The notes below the pieces were generated by a model. The model did no database searches. It was not told the origin of the DNA and saw only the letters and a list, made by a program, of their open reading frames with translations. The position numbers and the translations under genes are program-made. A DNA stretch of 43,258 bases from Gonium pectorale (lineage: Eukaryota > Chlorophyta > Chlorophyceae > Chlamydomonadales > Volvocaceae): contig LSYV01000023.1 in NCBI GenBank assembly GCA_001584585.1, positions 1,369,244 through 1,412,501 on the forward strand, given 5' to 3'. Position 1 is the stretch's first letter. The number at the start of each line of letters is the position of its first letter. Shown here in pieces: positions 23,161 to 35,100 of this stretch.

Positions 23161-25649
23161 ATGGAGGCGGCATGCAGCACGTCCGGCCGTTGCCAAGCCA
23201 GCCCGCGCCCCAGCCAGTGCCACCGACCTGGCTGGCGGATGCTGCCTGCTCGTGTGCTGCGGTTGCGCTGCCAAGCGAATGTCGAAGTCGGCAAGCTGAA
23301 CCACGAACCGATCCCGACCCCCAAGAACTGGAATCCCCAGGTCGTCCCTGGCAGCCGGACGAAGCCGACGCCTCTCCTCTCCGCAACCCAGGTATGCGTA
23401 GCTGGGGGTACAGGGGCTCGGGCTCTGTGCGCTGGCTCTGGGCCGCAATCTTGACTGCGCCGCCGCGCCTCCATGCAGATGCTTGAACGGCTTCAAACCA
23501 CCATGAATCCATACAATCAAGTAGCGTTTGGTGCATTCTACAGCAGCTTGATCGGCGGAATCGTGACGGACCCGGCGCTCATGATGCTGCCGGTCGACGA
23601 CCAGCTTTTCTGCAAGGGCCACGGAATCACGGACTGCGTTGTTCTGCGGGACGGTTACCTCTACCTGCTCGATGCGCATGTTGAGCGGCTGAAGGAGTCA
23701 TGCGAGCGCGTGGGGATATCGCTGCCATTTACGGAAGCGGCTGTCAAGCGCATCATCTTAGACACTGCTGCTGCAAGCGGCAAACTTAACGGTGAGCTGC
23801 TTCGACGCCCAGGGTCCCGCGGTTCCGAGGGCGCCAGCACTTGATACGCCTGCAGGTTCTTGGCAAAGCAATGCGGAAAGTAAACCACGCTCGGGGCCCT
23901 CAGGGGTTTCGGAAGACTGAGCCGTTTGTTCCGCTGACCGCTGCCTCCCTGCTTACCGTTGCAGGAGTGTTGCGGCTCTGGGTCACGCCCGGGCGGGGCG
24001 GGTTCACCACTCTCGAGATGGGGGGCGGGGAGCCGGCCATGTATGTGCTGGCCCTCGGCGACACGTACGAGATTGAGCGAACGGAGGCGTGGGACGCCAT
24101 CGTGGCGGAGCAAACCATCCTCCCGACCATGACCAGCAGCGTGCTCGGGAACCAGCACTTGCTGACGACTGTGTTCCAGCTCGTTGCCCACGAGCAGGAT
24201 GCCCAAGTGGTGAGCGGGGTGAAGGCGTGCGACGTTTGGTCTCGCCCTGCTAGCATATCTGCATCAGATATCACGAAGATGCGTCGGGTGACGGTGTCTG
24301 CTTATTACCGTGCAGGCAATCTTCACGGACCCTGAGGGCTTCGTGCAGCACTGCGCCGGCTACATGCTCTGCATCCTGACCCAGATGGATGTGCTGGTCT
24401 TCCCGCCCTCGGAAACCACGACTCCCAGCCTCACTCTCGCGCGCCTGCTGGAGCTGATCCCTGGGGTAGGTTTCCCGGAAGCGTGACTTGGAGCGCCTGT
24501 CGCCTGTCATCTCGGTTCTGGACGTTGTTTGTCTTCGGTGCATGGCGTGCGAGGCCATGTATTCCTGCATCCGGGCTTGCATCACAGCGCAACGATGCAC
24601 GGTTGATTTCCCAGCATCACGAAGCAGAGCGGTATGGGATGACGACCATATTTCACATGAAGACATCATGATCTTTGCAAAATCTATCCCCTGACCAGCC
24701 GGTCTGTGCGTTTCGGCACGTGGCCCGTACATGAAGCACCCACTATTTGGCATGGAACGTGGTCGCAGCAGGACTGGGACTGATGAATAACATGACACAA
24801 TTCACCATCTTTCACCTGATTAAGATGATTACAAACGTCCAATTATCTGACCCAAGTTACTGCGGGCGCACCGAGATGCATACGGCACCTGCTATACGGC
24901 AGCACGGACGCATGGCACTGAGCATCCGCGCGAGATTGTGTTGGGATTGCGCGGCCGCAGCAGGTCTGGGACTGATGAATAACATGACACAATTCACCAT
25001 CTTTCACCTGATTAAGATGATTACAAACGTCCAAATATCTGACCCAAGTTACTGCGGGCGCACCGAGATCCGTATTGCACCTGCTTTACGGTGGCACGGA
25101 CGCATGGCACTATGCATCCGCGCGAGACTGCGTGGGGATTGATGAGATATCAGCACAATTCACCATCTTTCACCTGAATCAAATGATTATAATTTCCAAC
25201 TCTGACCCCACAAGCGAGCGTTGCCACCCAGCAGTCATGTGTAGCGTGGACACCAGCCGACTGTGTGAATATGCCTTACCAGGGCGAATCGACCGGCCAG
25301 GTGCTAACCGTGCTCCATATGCCGCCGTGAACCCCAACGTCCCCGTCCGCAGGAAAAGGAGCGCTCTCCGGACGACGTCATTGTCTCGGACGTGCAGCAA
25401 CGTCAACTACACATCTCCGAGGTGCTGAGCGCCAAGGAGTGCTTCCTAGTGGGCACCACCTACACGATCGCGCCCGTTCGCAGCGTGGACGGCCAGCCCA
25501 TTGCCGACAACTCTACGGGCCTCACGACGCTTGCGCTGCACTACATGCTGGAGAACGACAAGCAGGCGCCGCCGGCAGGCGTCTTCAGCCCGCTGCACAC
25601 ACCCGTGCCGTACGGCTTCATGACCGGCATGCGCAGCCACCTAACGTAG
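23161..25649 (+). CDS. class-IV PLP aminotransferase homologue, probable pseudoenzyme
   Basis: Related to plant D-amino-acid-transaminase-like and branched-chain aminotransferase-like proteins of fold type IV. Five exons join in phase to 411 residues: 23161-23391, 23479-23791, 23965-24209, 24316-24465, 25353-25649. Family features: LERLQ, then YSSLIGGIVTDPALM, PVDDQ with KGHG (123-126), DGYLYLLDAHVERL, and later FTDPEGFV and RLLEL. The residue aligned with the Schiff-base lysine of the family is Leu242 (SVLGNQHL where relatives have VKSVNYLP), and the usual EGxN loop reads QHCAG. Catalysis by the normal PLP mechanism therefore looks lost, although the frame is intact and all splice sites fit. 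The N-terminal 77 residues are unlike the family and could be a targeting sequence. Role unknown. Confidence 0.8.
24757..25207. repeat. about 192-bp tandem repeat in intron 4
   Basis: Two near-identical copies start at about 24765 and 24957 (period 192). A third, shortened copy follows from about 25150, lacking some 26 bp. All carry the phrase ACAATTCACCATCTTTCACC. They lie wholly inside the last intron of the aminotransferase-like gene, are AT-richer than their surroundings, and explain most of its 887 bp. No coding potential seen. Confidence 0.85.
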
Positions 25650-26025
25650 CGTCCCGGTAGTGTGACGGGCCAGGCAGTGGGCCGGCTTTAGGGCGAAGGG
25701 TCGGCTGCAGAGAGGAGGAAAGCTCCACGGCGGGTCTGATAGCTTCATGGTGCAGGCGGTGTGCGCCCCGTACTCCAATTCTGCAAAAATATGTTGCTGG
25801 AACCCAAGTGAAGACGTGCTGTTTCGTCCGTTGCATCCTATGTCCGCATTGGCTCGGATGGCTCCTGGGCGCGTGTCTTCGTTGCACAGGTTGCACGTTG
25901 CATGTACGATATTCCGAGTGTACCAAACTACCAATGTGGTGCATGCGTTCGCTGGCCACTTATCGGCCCTCAGCTTGCGGGCTGCTTCATTCCCTCCCAC
26001 GGACATGAAGCGACACGCACTCGCG

Positions 26026-26030
26026 TGTAA
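26026..26030 (+). terminator. polyadenylation signal TGTAA (aminotransferase-like gene)
   Basis: TGTAA about 377 nt after the stop codon at 25649, an ordinary distance for a chlorophyte 3' UTR. Confidence 0.5.
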
Positions 26031-26633
26031 AGTTTTGTTACGCTGCTCCTTCCAGACTAGCGAGGCGGTTTTTCCCTCAGCATCTTCAAGCCGTGATGCG
26101 GTCGGTAAAGAATCAGAAACCTCGCCGCCGCACCCGCCTCTTGGCCTCTACAGTCGTACACGCCCGAAGGCGTTTCCAGTAGGGCGGGCGGGTACAAAGC
26201 AAGACAGGTGACTTTCCTCCCGGGGCCCGCTATATCGGTTTGTCGGACTGGTGAACTAGCAGTACACCGGTTGATGGACTGCTAGTTGCAAGGTTACCTG
26301 TACCCGGAGGTGTTGTCGTTATGGCCACGGGTCCGACGGCGCTCAGCGGTTGCCAGACCGGCGTGCGCCCAGCCCGCCCACCCGGCCGTACACTCGGTCG
26401 ATATTCTGGGGCAGCCCAGAGCTTCGGTGTCCAAATCAGCACGGGAAACGCAATTAACGGTGATGAGCAATTGAGCATGCCAGCTTGTGGCGGAGGGTGG
26501 GAGCTGGGCATGACGGTACAGCCCCGAGAGCCCGGAGGATCCCTGGCGTGGGCGGGCACTGGCGTCCTCCTCCGGCAGAGCGTGCAGCCCACAGGTCATG
26601 CTCGCGGGCGCGCTTGTTTGCTTTGCTAGGCCC

Positions 26634-26855
26634 CTACCTAGCTGCTTGCGGCGCCGGCGCTTCACCGCCGGCTCCTTCCCGCCGTCCGCCGTTGCCCCTG
26701 CCGCCGCTGCCGCCTTGCGCTTCGGCTGCTGCATGGCGCGGCTCGCCAGCAGCTCGCTGTAGCAGGTGCGGCACCGCCTCGGGCTTGCCGCTGGCCACAA
26801 GGCCCCATGCAAGCAGGGGCTCCCCTGGGCTAACGCGGGAACCGGAAGCGCTCAT
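26634..26855 (-). CDS. possible small hypothetical protein (73 codons)
   Basis: An ATG-initiated frame beginning MSASGSRVSPGEPLLAWGLV. Another frame of the same stretch encodes a KRRRRK basic cluster followed by a candidate donor (CTAG/GTAGGG), so this could be the first exon of a spliced gene running left. Neither frame matches a family I know. GC-rich DNA gives such frames by chance. Confidence 0.2.
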   Translation of the reverse strand: MSASGSRVSPGEPLLAWGLVASGKPEAVPHLLQRAAGEPRHAAAEAQGGSGGRGNGGRREGAGGEAPAPQAAR

Positions 26856-27418
26856 CGTAGTTATCGGAAGAAAGCCTGGACCACATGTGTTATGCCTTAT
26901 GCGCCACCCCCTATCCGAAGCGATTAGGCCCCCTCTGACCTTTTTCCCGTGTCCCGTGGGACATCCTCGGCCCCGGATACTTTTCTGTTTTAACTTTGTC
27001 CGCGAACCCCGCCACCGCGGGGCCTAGCCATATCGGCCCTGTCAGGCCCTCAAGAACCTTGGGTCGAGCGTGTTTTGGACTGCCACGCCACCCGCTTGCT
27101 GGCGCATGTGGAATGCACACCCTCCCTGGCCGGCCCTTCAGTAAATATTCATGATATGCACCTTGTCTTGCGGCATGCAGCATAATCGTGGGGGACAGGG
27201 CGCAATACAGAGCCAAAGCCCGCAAACTTTCACTTTCAGTCAACTGCCGTATTTCCCCAGAGCCATGCGCGGAGACAGACTTGAGCTATATCAACCTTCT
27301 ATAGGAAGATAGTGTTGTTGTCAGCGCCCTTACGCACACGGTCTTTGGTCCTTAGTGCACCTTTTGTCTTCCGCGCGACCGCACTGCAGTAAAAGTTAGA
27401 CGCAGAGGCCCATACAAC

Positions 27419-29731
27419 ATGGACGATGATGGCCCAAAGGTAAGAGACCTTCCCCTGAACCGCCACGAGCTGCGCGACACATGCTGATCTTCCCGCGGCC
27501 TCACAGGCGCCCAAAGCAGGCCGACGAGCAGGGAGAAACGTAGGAAATTGGGGAGAGGAGCCTTCGGGGCCACCAGAGCCGCAAAAGGTGGGTGCCAAAG
27601 GGCATCGGGTCCAACTCGACGCACTCAACGCACCAACCCGTCACCTCTCGCAGGGCGGCTTTGGGCTCGATGCAGGCTTCGGAGGATCTTCAGCGGCATC
27701 CCCGGCCCCGAAAGCTTCGGGTTTCATGGGGGACGACGGACGGCTCGGGTCTGCGGGCGGGGCAGGCACCCTGCAGCAGCTCAACGACGACTCGCCCCCT
27801 CCCTCGCGCTCGCGCACCGGGGATGTCAATCTGCCGGTCGCCAAGTCCACGGGAGGGGACGATGATGAGAACCGGAAGAAGTTTGGTGGCGTGTCGCGGC
27901 GTAAGGCGGAGCAGCTGACGCGCGGCGACGATGAGGTCAGCCGCAAAAATCTGAAGTACGAGTCGCTAACGGCGGGCGTGGACGGCATCATGGAGATACC
28001 GGAGCTCGAGGAGGAGGGCCGGGAGGACCTGTCCACCGTGGTGAGTAGGACCAACTGCACCAAGCCTGTCTTGGGGATGTGACCTCGTGAGGACTGTACG
28101 GGGCCCGGAATGTTGATGCGTTTTGGGGATGGTTGGGACATTATGAGAGCCCTTGGCAGACGTGGGATTCAGCCTGGGTTTCAGAGACCGCGGGCATGCG
28201 GGGCTGGGCGGGAGGGGGGAGGGACGCCAGCCTCGGGGCGGGGACGGTGGCGTTAGGAGCAGGCCACTTGGCAGGGGATGCTGGGCACTCACGACTCAGG
28301 TGGCGAGCCAGGTGACGTGCGGAAGCACTGGAGCGCCGCAAGAAGGACGGCTGCCGCTGCTGTCGCGAGTGCAAGCGCATATCGTGCGCGTGGCCCTGGC
28401 ATTTGGGTCGGGCGGACACCATCAGTGTCGGTGCCGTGCCGAGAGCAGAAGCTGCGCGCACATAGCTTTGGGGACTGCGCTTCTGGTGCTGGCCTGCTGT
28501 CGCGTCTCCCGTGCGCGTGTGCTGGCGCTCGCGGCTGCGTGTCGCAGAGGCGCACCCATGTGCCGAGAGCGCGTGGCCTGAACCTGGCAAGGGCTGCCAC
28601 CGATGCGGCATCAGAACGGCCCAATCCGCCAGTGACGGCCCAGCCTAGGGTCGGGTACCTCCCTGGTGTACCCACACCGTGGCGCAGCGGCCCACGTGCA
28701 ATGAACGACCAGGGCCCAGAGGCAACCGTGTACCCTACGTGCGGGGGGCTGAGCCAGCCGCTTACGCGGCACCCCACCAGCGCCCACGGCGCCTCATCTG
28801 TGGGTCCTTTACGGCACTGACCGCTTTTGCGCCGGGTGGTTCAACCCGCCCCGGCCCCGCCCCCGCCCTGTTGCTGCCAGGTGGCGGAGGCCCCCAAGGT
28901 CCGCATCAACAAGGTGCAGGGCATGGACGAGCTGGAGGAGGACATGCACTTCAAGCTGCCCGCCATGGACGACCGCGACATTGACCTGTCGCTGCTCACA
29001 GCGGTGCTCTGCTCCTCCGAGCAGGTGCGCGCTGAGGGAGGGGCCTCTGCTGGGTGATGAGGCGGGAAAGCGGGAAGAGGGGAGGACAGCCCTCTGGGCG
29101 GAAGCGTAGATGGGGACGGGCAGGGGTGCACCGCGAAATCACTGCAAACTGGAACACACGCTCCATGCTAACACGGTGCGGGCCGGGCGGGGCGCATGGG
29201 ACTGTGGAAGTTACGTGCATTGGAGGGCCGAGCGCCTCGGGCTGTGGGCGAGCTTGGGACCGTGCCAACACCCCCTGCCCGACACTAAGGCAAGAAAAGG
29301 CTTGGCCGCTGGACACCGGCAAACGCAGCTGGCGTACAGTTTTCGCTATAAAACCCTGCTTCTTTCAAATTCTCCTGTCCATTGCGCTTGGCGGTTGAGG
29401 CCAGGCGGGCAGGCACGGCCCAGCGTAGCGGGTCTTAAGGGCCTTGAATGTTGGGCCACGCATCACGCTTAATGACCGACCTACGTAACTTCGCACCGCA
29501 CGGTAACTGACACAGCGTTGTGTCTCTCTTTGCAAAGTCATACAAGTGTATGGCGCCGTAAGAGTTGCACGGATCTTCTGCCGTACCGCCCCGCAGGTCC
29601 AGGAGGCCGAGGAGACATGGGACCCCGATATCATCCTCACGGAGGTGGCCTCCGCCATCAACGCGGAGCGCGAAAAGGCCGAGGGCGTGGACGCGGTGGA
29701 CGAGGCGGCTAAGGACGACATGGTGAAGTAG
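27419..29731 (+). CDS. IFT43: intraflagellar transport protein IFT43
   Basis: Small subunit of the IFT-A complex, which carries retrograde cargo and membrane proteins in cilia; it binds the IFT121/IFT139 arm. Exons 27419-27439, 27507-28040, 28881-29024 and 29597-29731 give 277 residues. The N-terminus is basic and disordered with NWGEEP. The conserved C-terminal half reads IPELEEEG, then VRINKV, then [11 protein letters not shown], a Trp-Asp-Pro-Asp segment and LTEVASAI, matching the order seen in animal IFT43. A 66-nt stretch (27590-27655) inside exon 2 starts GTGGGT and ends CTCGCAG, and is a multiple of three without a stop. If it is an intron, the protein is 255 residues. The 21-nt first exon encodes only MDDDGPK. 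Confidence 0.92.
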
Positions 29732-30364
29732 TCCTTGAACGCGACGCGGGGCCGGGGGGGGGGCGGCGCCTGAGCACGTGTCGTGGCACGAGGGGCCGTT
29801 TGCCGCCGGGGCAACGCGAGGAGGTGAGCGCAACCAGTGCCGAGCGTCGGGCGGGGCTGCGTGCGGGATGCTCAACTCGCTGCATTCTGCGGGCTGCGTT
29901 CCGCGGCGCGCGGCGCCCACCGTGCGACAGGGGCGGCGGCCAAGCGAGAGCGGTCTTGGGGGGAGGGGGTGCGACGCAGCTTCCCGCGCTCGCGGGTTGT
30001 TGAGCCACCTGGTGATCACGGCCCGGTTGCGTGGCCCAGGCCGCTCCTGGGGCGCCGAGCGTGTTGGGCGCACGCTGTGCGGCTGGAGCTGTCACGGACA
30101 AAGGGGGCAGGGCTTGAGGGATGGCCGCTTCCGGGCCGGAGCAGGGCGCGTTTAGAGACGCGGGACTCCGTGTGGTGAACTGGTGATGAAAGGTCCTCGC
30201 AGCGTCGTGGGCCTCATGTTTTCCGTTCAGGCGTTGCATGTATATAGACCAGCTGTGACGCAGGGCCCTTTTGCTCGCACTAACCCTGAGCTCGAGGGCG
30301 AACATGGGGCCCGCTGCCATGACGTGTGTCAGCCCCGGGACGTACCGTAGGCATCGTTGACCCG

Positions 30365-30369
30365 TGTAA
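30365..30369 (+). terminator. polyadenylation signal TGTAA (IFT43)
   Basis: TGTAA 634 nt after the IFT43 stop. A second copy at 30456-30460 is an alternative. Confidence 0.4.
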
Positions 30370-31281
30370 TGAGGAGCACGCGGGGGAGCATACCCAACAG
30401 GCCTCCCCAGGCTGCCTGGGTCCAAGGCGTGGTTGCCGCACGCCACAATGGCGGCTGTAAGATTACCGTACCACAGTGGCCCCACCAGGCTTCACCCAAA
30501 CCCACACCGGCACTCCACCTTCCCTCTTGCATGCGTGTACGGCCACACCTTGATGGCTGTGAGTTATAAACCATGCCGGGATGTGTCCCTTGACCCAAGA
30601 AGACGTCGGCGTGTGCGGAGGGAGCGGAAGCTGAATGCTATGGTCGCGCCAGGTCCCTTGACCTCTGTAACGAGGGAAGGCAACGCCGTAGCATGGGGGC
30701 CATTTGCGCACTTTTGCGCGTCTGTTGTCCAGGATGCCGCGAGACTGAACTCCCAAGCACCCTCAGCTCCGCATCACCTTGCACCCTCCATATCAAAGAG
30801 TGTCTGCCGTGCAATGGATGGCGAGCAACCCGCGCCCGGTGGACGAGGCCTGAAGGCCACCGCTCCCGGCTGCATGAGTTCTCGAGCGTGCCCCTGTCGT
30901 TGCCGCTGCCCCGGCTTCCTCGGCGGGGTGTCCGACCTCGCGTGCTCGCGATACGGTCGTGGAGCAGCGCTGCGGCCTACGGCCCTAAGCAGCGGCGGTG
31001 GTGTCTTGCCGACGATGTGCGGGTGCTGTGGCGAAAGAATGCCGACGTGACTTCGGATTTTCGGTCGATATGGCTGCGCAGTTCGTCGAGAGTGGCTGCA
31101 TGGTGCGGTTCGGTGCCGAGAGCGAGCGGAAAGGTTCTGGGTGGGGGGACAGCGGGCTGGACCCATGGGTGCACGCGCTTCATTGCGTACGTTGCAAAAC
31201 GGCAAGAAGGCCTCCCTTAGGATTTGCTCCCTTCGGATGGTCATCAGCAAGGCTCGAGGCGCACGCGAACTTCGTTGTCTG

Positions 31282-31286
31282 TTACA
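31282..31286 (-). terminator. polyadenylation signal TGTAA (asparaginase)
   Basis: TGTAA on the minus strand about 820 nt past the asparaginase stop, the nearest one I found. Confidence 0.35.
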
Positions 31287-32102
31287 CGTTGTAGGCGCGC
31301 TACCTACACGTAACAAACCCATACGAGCCGGAAGCCCCAAGGGTGGCCAAAACCAGGGCTGAAACAGCGCACGCGAACTAGCGCACAGATTCCGCAGCCG
31401 CATGGCTGCTGCTGCAGTGCGCTGTGGCCATTCAGGGCCTTAAGGACGTGGGGTTGGCGCGCAAACAAGATGCAGCATAATCCAGGGGAGACCCCCCGGT
31501 ATAATCTGCGGCATGGTGTCACGCTGCCACATGCAATGCCGTCGTTCCCACCACCGTAGCATTGCACTACGCTTGCATGTACACCGCTGTGCAAAGGATG
31601 AAGGCAACCGCCGTGTCAACAAGTAACCTGAATATCCGGATGAATGCCGTTACCGGTACGACGGGACGCGTCACTGACGTCACAGCGCACGCACACATGC
31701 CCTCCACCCCTCACACCTGGGCCGGGCAGGCGGCCGCTCAATGTCTTTGCATCGCCCTAACCCTGCCCTATTGCTTGCACCCTAGCGGCTTGTGACTAGT
31801 CGCGCTGGCCGAGCCATTCGACCCCTTCGGTACAAACCTGAGCAGCTGCACTGCGGGAACACGTCTCGACGGACATACGGACGGAGCCCACCAATGGACC
31901 CCACCAATGCATCCAAGACTCTGACAAAACTCCACTGGATAGAGCCTCCCGCCAGTGTGGCGCGCCCACCCCGGCAGCCACAAGCCTGAACAGGCGGCGG
32001 GATGCCGCCCAGGAAGCCGTTGCGACTCGCGTTCCCCCACCTTACCCGCACATTACCGCACTTCACCGCCGGCGGCTGGACTGGCGCGGGCCGGGCTGCC
32101 GG

Positions 32103-35100
32103 CTACAGCTCGCCCGCCAGCGGCACCCCCAGCGCCAGGTCGGGGTGCTCCAGGCAGAACATGAGCTTCACGACGGCGCACTCGGGCGTCATCTGCGGCC
32201 CTGCGTCCACGCCCATCTGGGTCGCCAGCTGGCCGGCGCGGTAGAGCGCCGGCTGGAGCGGGCCCAGCGAGCACTGGCTGATGAGGCACACCTGCGGGCA
32301 GCGGATGCCGGGCGGCGGGCGGCGCGGGAGAGGGAGCGTGTGGGGGCATGCAGGTAAACCACCGTAGTTGGAAGGGGCTGCGCGGCCGGGCGGCCAGAGG
32401 GGCTCTCAAGGGTATTGGGACGGGGGTGAGCGGAGGAGGTTCGGGAGGGCCCTTAGGGGGCAGTGCAGTATTTGGAGGCGCGGGGCGGATGCACAAGAGA
32501 TTTAGGCTGTGGTGCTCAACGGCTACTCGGGCGTTGCTTGCGACAGCCATGCGGCCGCCGCCCCGAGCGCCGAAATCCCCTCCCCCCTCCCCGCTCCTCC
32601 CACATGCCCGCTTCAGACCGCTGCAGACCCACGGCTTGCTTCAGACCTCGGTGCCCAGTTGCTATTCCCGGAACCGCATTTGCCCCGCCCGCCTCCGTAT
32701 CCAGTGTCTTTGCCGTCTGGTCCCTGGCCACTGCCGACGCCACAAACTGCACGTCCCCTTTGCTCTCATCTCCTTACTCCTCCCTGGTCTTGACCTCACT
32801 AGGACCCCATAGCTCGCTCCCTAACCATTATGCTCGCAGCCCCACCCCCAGCCTCCAGCCACGCCCCCACCTGCAGCCCCTTGGCCGTCTGGTCCCGCAG
32901 CCAGGGCAGCCAGCCGAACGAGGCCTGGTCGGGCAGGTTGCCCACGCCAAAGGCCTCCAGCACGACGCCGCGCACGTTGCGGCCGTACAGGTCGCCGTAA
33001 GCGACCCGCGGGTCGCTGCCGGGCACCACCGGCACGCGGATGACCCGCGGGTCGAGCTGTAGGGTTCCGTACAGAGGACACGCACGCTCTTAGTTGCAGC
33101 AGCACATGTGTGCAGCTGCGTGCCGCGAGTGCGACGGATGTCAAACGCACGGAAGGGCGGCTGTCGCTCTGGAGGCTGCGTGCCCCTCAAGAGGTACTGA
33201 GAGGTGGAGAGGGGCCGGGGCGCCAAACGATGGAATGCCGTACGCCATCAAGTCGTTTGCGCTCTTGGACACGGACACAGGAAAGGTGCGCAAATGCAGG
33301 TGGGTGTGTGGGCGCGCGCGGGGCTGCGGGGAGCACGCGGCAGGGGGCGGCTACTCGTGGCGGCCGCGGCGGCCCCATCGCACCTTGAAGCGCGGCTTGT
33401 ACACTCCCTGCGGCCGCAGCATCACGCGCGTGTTCCAGTCCACGTCTATCCCCAGGGTGGCCAGGTAGGGGTAGGTGGGCGAGTCGAAGGCCTGGTAGGC
33501 AGCCGAGTTGACCTGGGTGGGAGGTGGTGGGGTCTTGCCTGAAAGAGATTACCAGACATGATCGGTTGGGCGGCTGTGCCGGTACCCAAAGCGCCCCTTA
33601 TATCGCATACATCCATGGAATTCCCCGAGGGCCTCTCGAGGCGGCTGCATGGCACGGTGGCGGACTGCACCGGATTTGCCGCTTTTGTCGAGCCCGAGCT
33701 GCAGCCCCCCCTCCACTACCAAACCCGCCCCGCCCCGCCCCACCTCATCGCACCTTTTGTGTGCGGTTCCCGCGCATTAGTTTGCCCCCGAAGCACACCG
33801 CCACCTCCTGCAGCGCCACGTGCGGGGGGCTGAAGGCAGAGGTGGCCACCTGTCGGGGTGGCGGGGAGGGGGAGGGGGAAGGGCGGGCGCACGACTTGTC
33901 GCAAGGAAGGCTGGGGGCCGCGTACGAGCACGCGGGTACAGAGTAGGGCTGGTGCGGCTGTCCCCATGAGTCGTTTGAACACGAGCCGTACATAGTACAC
34001 GGTTGTCACGCCTTCATGGGCCGGAAAACGCTAGGGAGAGGAGCGCGGGACCTTATACAACAGTCCGGAAAGAGCAGCGCCAGGCTGAGCACGCGGCGGC
34101 AGCGGCGGCGGAGCCCAGCACGGCCCAGGCCGTGTCGGTCCAGCGAGGAGAGCATGAAAGGGGTGAATGTGTTGGGCTTGGCGTGTGAGCAGCTTGCGCA
34201 GAGGCGCAAGTAGGGGGCTGAGCGCCCGCAGCTGCTCTTGGTAGCACCCACGCGTTCGCCCTTCCTGACGCCCGGCCCCGGACATGCCCCTTGACGGCTT
34301 GGGCGGCATGGGCTAACCTGGATGGAGTCCAGCAGGTTCTGTCGGGCATCGGTGCGCGGCGCGCGGAGGGGCAGCTGGCTGCCTGGGGGGTTGGGGCCGG
34401 TGAGGGGCGGTGCGGGGGAGGGAGCAGCAGCGCGTGAGCCCAGGCAGGAACTGAGAGGTATACTGACGCTGGCATTCGACCACACGCGCCTGCCAAAAGA
34501 TACATCTGGCCTACACATGGACAGGTCTGTGCCGTCAAGTGATCTAGGCGCGGGGCTCCAGGAGAGTAGTGGCATGCCAGGCACTGGCGGCTGCGGGCAT
34601 GCTGAGGGAGGGGGGTGTTGGTGCAGTGGACAGACCCCCTGGCTGCCAAGGCGGCAGGAGCATCTTCCCCACGTCCACGTCCACGGGTGTATTCCCTTTC
34701 CCAAGCTCCGCCGCCAGCGCCCCCCACTCTCCGCCTGCGGCACCGGCAGACCCACCCTCCCCCATGGCCCTAGGCCCTACGGCCCCTACCCCACCCGTCA
34801 GCACGATGGGCTTCTTGAAGCCGCACAGCATGAGTGACAGGGCGGCGGCGGTGTACGCCAGCGTGTCGGTGCCGTGGACAACCTGCGGGTGGGGGGCGGG
34901 TAGCAAATACGGGAAACAACGGGGGGGGCGGGGAGAGGGGAGAGGGGCTGTTCAGTCCGAGCTTGGGCGCTGGAGTAGCGGCTAGGGGGGAAAGGACGAG
35001 AGAAGGGGGGAGGGGCAGGGGGATGGGGGAGTTGGCCTTGAGCATAAGGGACGGGGAATGGAGATAGAGGGGCATATGCAGAGGGGGGTAGAGGGTCACC

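Larger units (their letters stand above)
25650..27418. other. spacer between aminotransferase-like gene and IFT43
   Basis: Contains the aminotransferase-like 3' UTR and the IFT43 promoter. Between them, about 26230-27250, are minus-strand reading frames with gene-like composition but no recognised family. No TATA box was identified for IFT43. Confidence 0.4.
29732..32102. other. convergent 3' region, no gene seen
   Basis: IFT43 and the asparaginase gene converge here, so both 3' UTRs lie in it. The remaining sequence has open frames on both strands, but none is recognisable and none shows a consistent donor/acceptor series. I saw no tRNA-like cloverleaf by eye. Confidence 0.4.
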
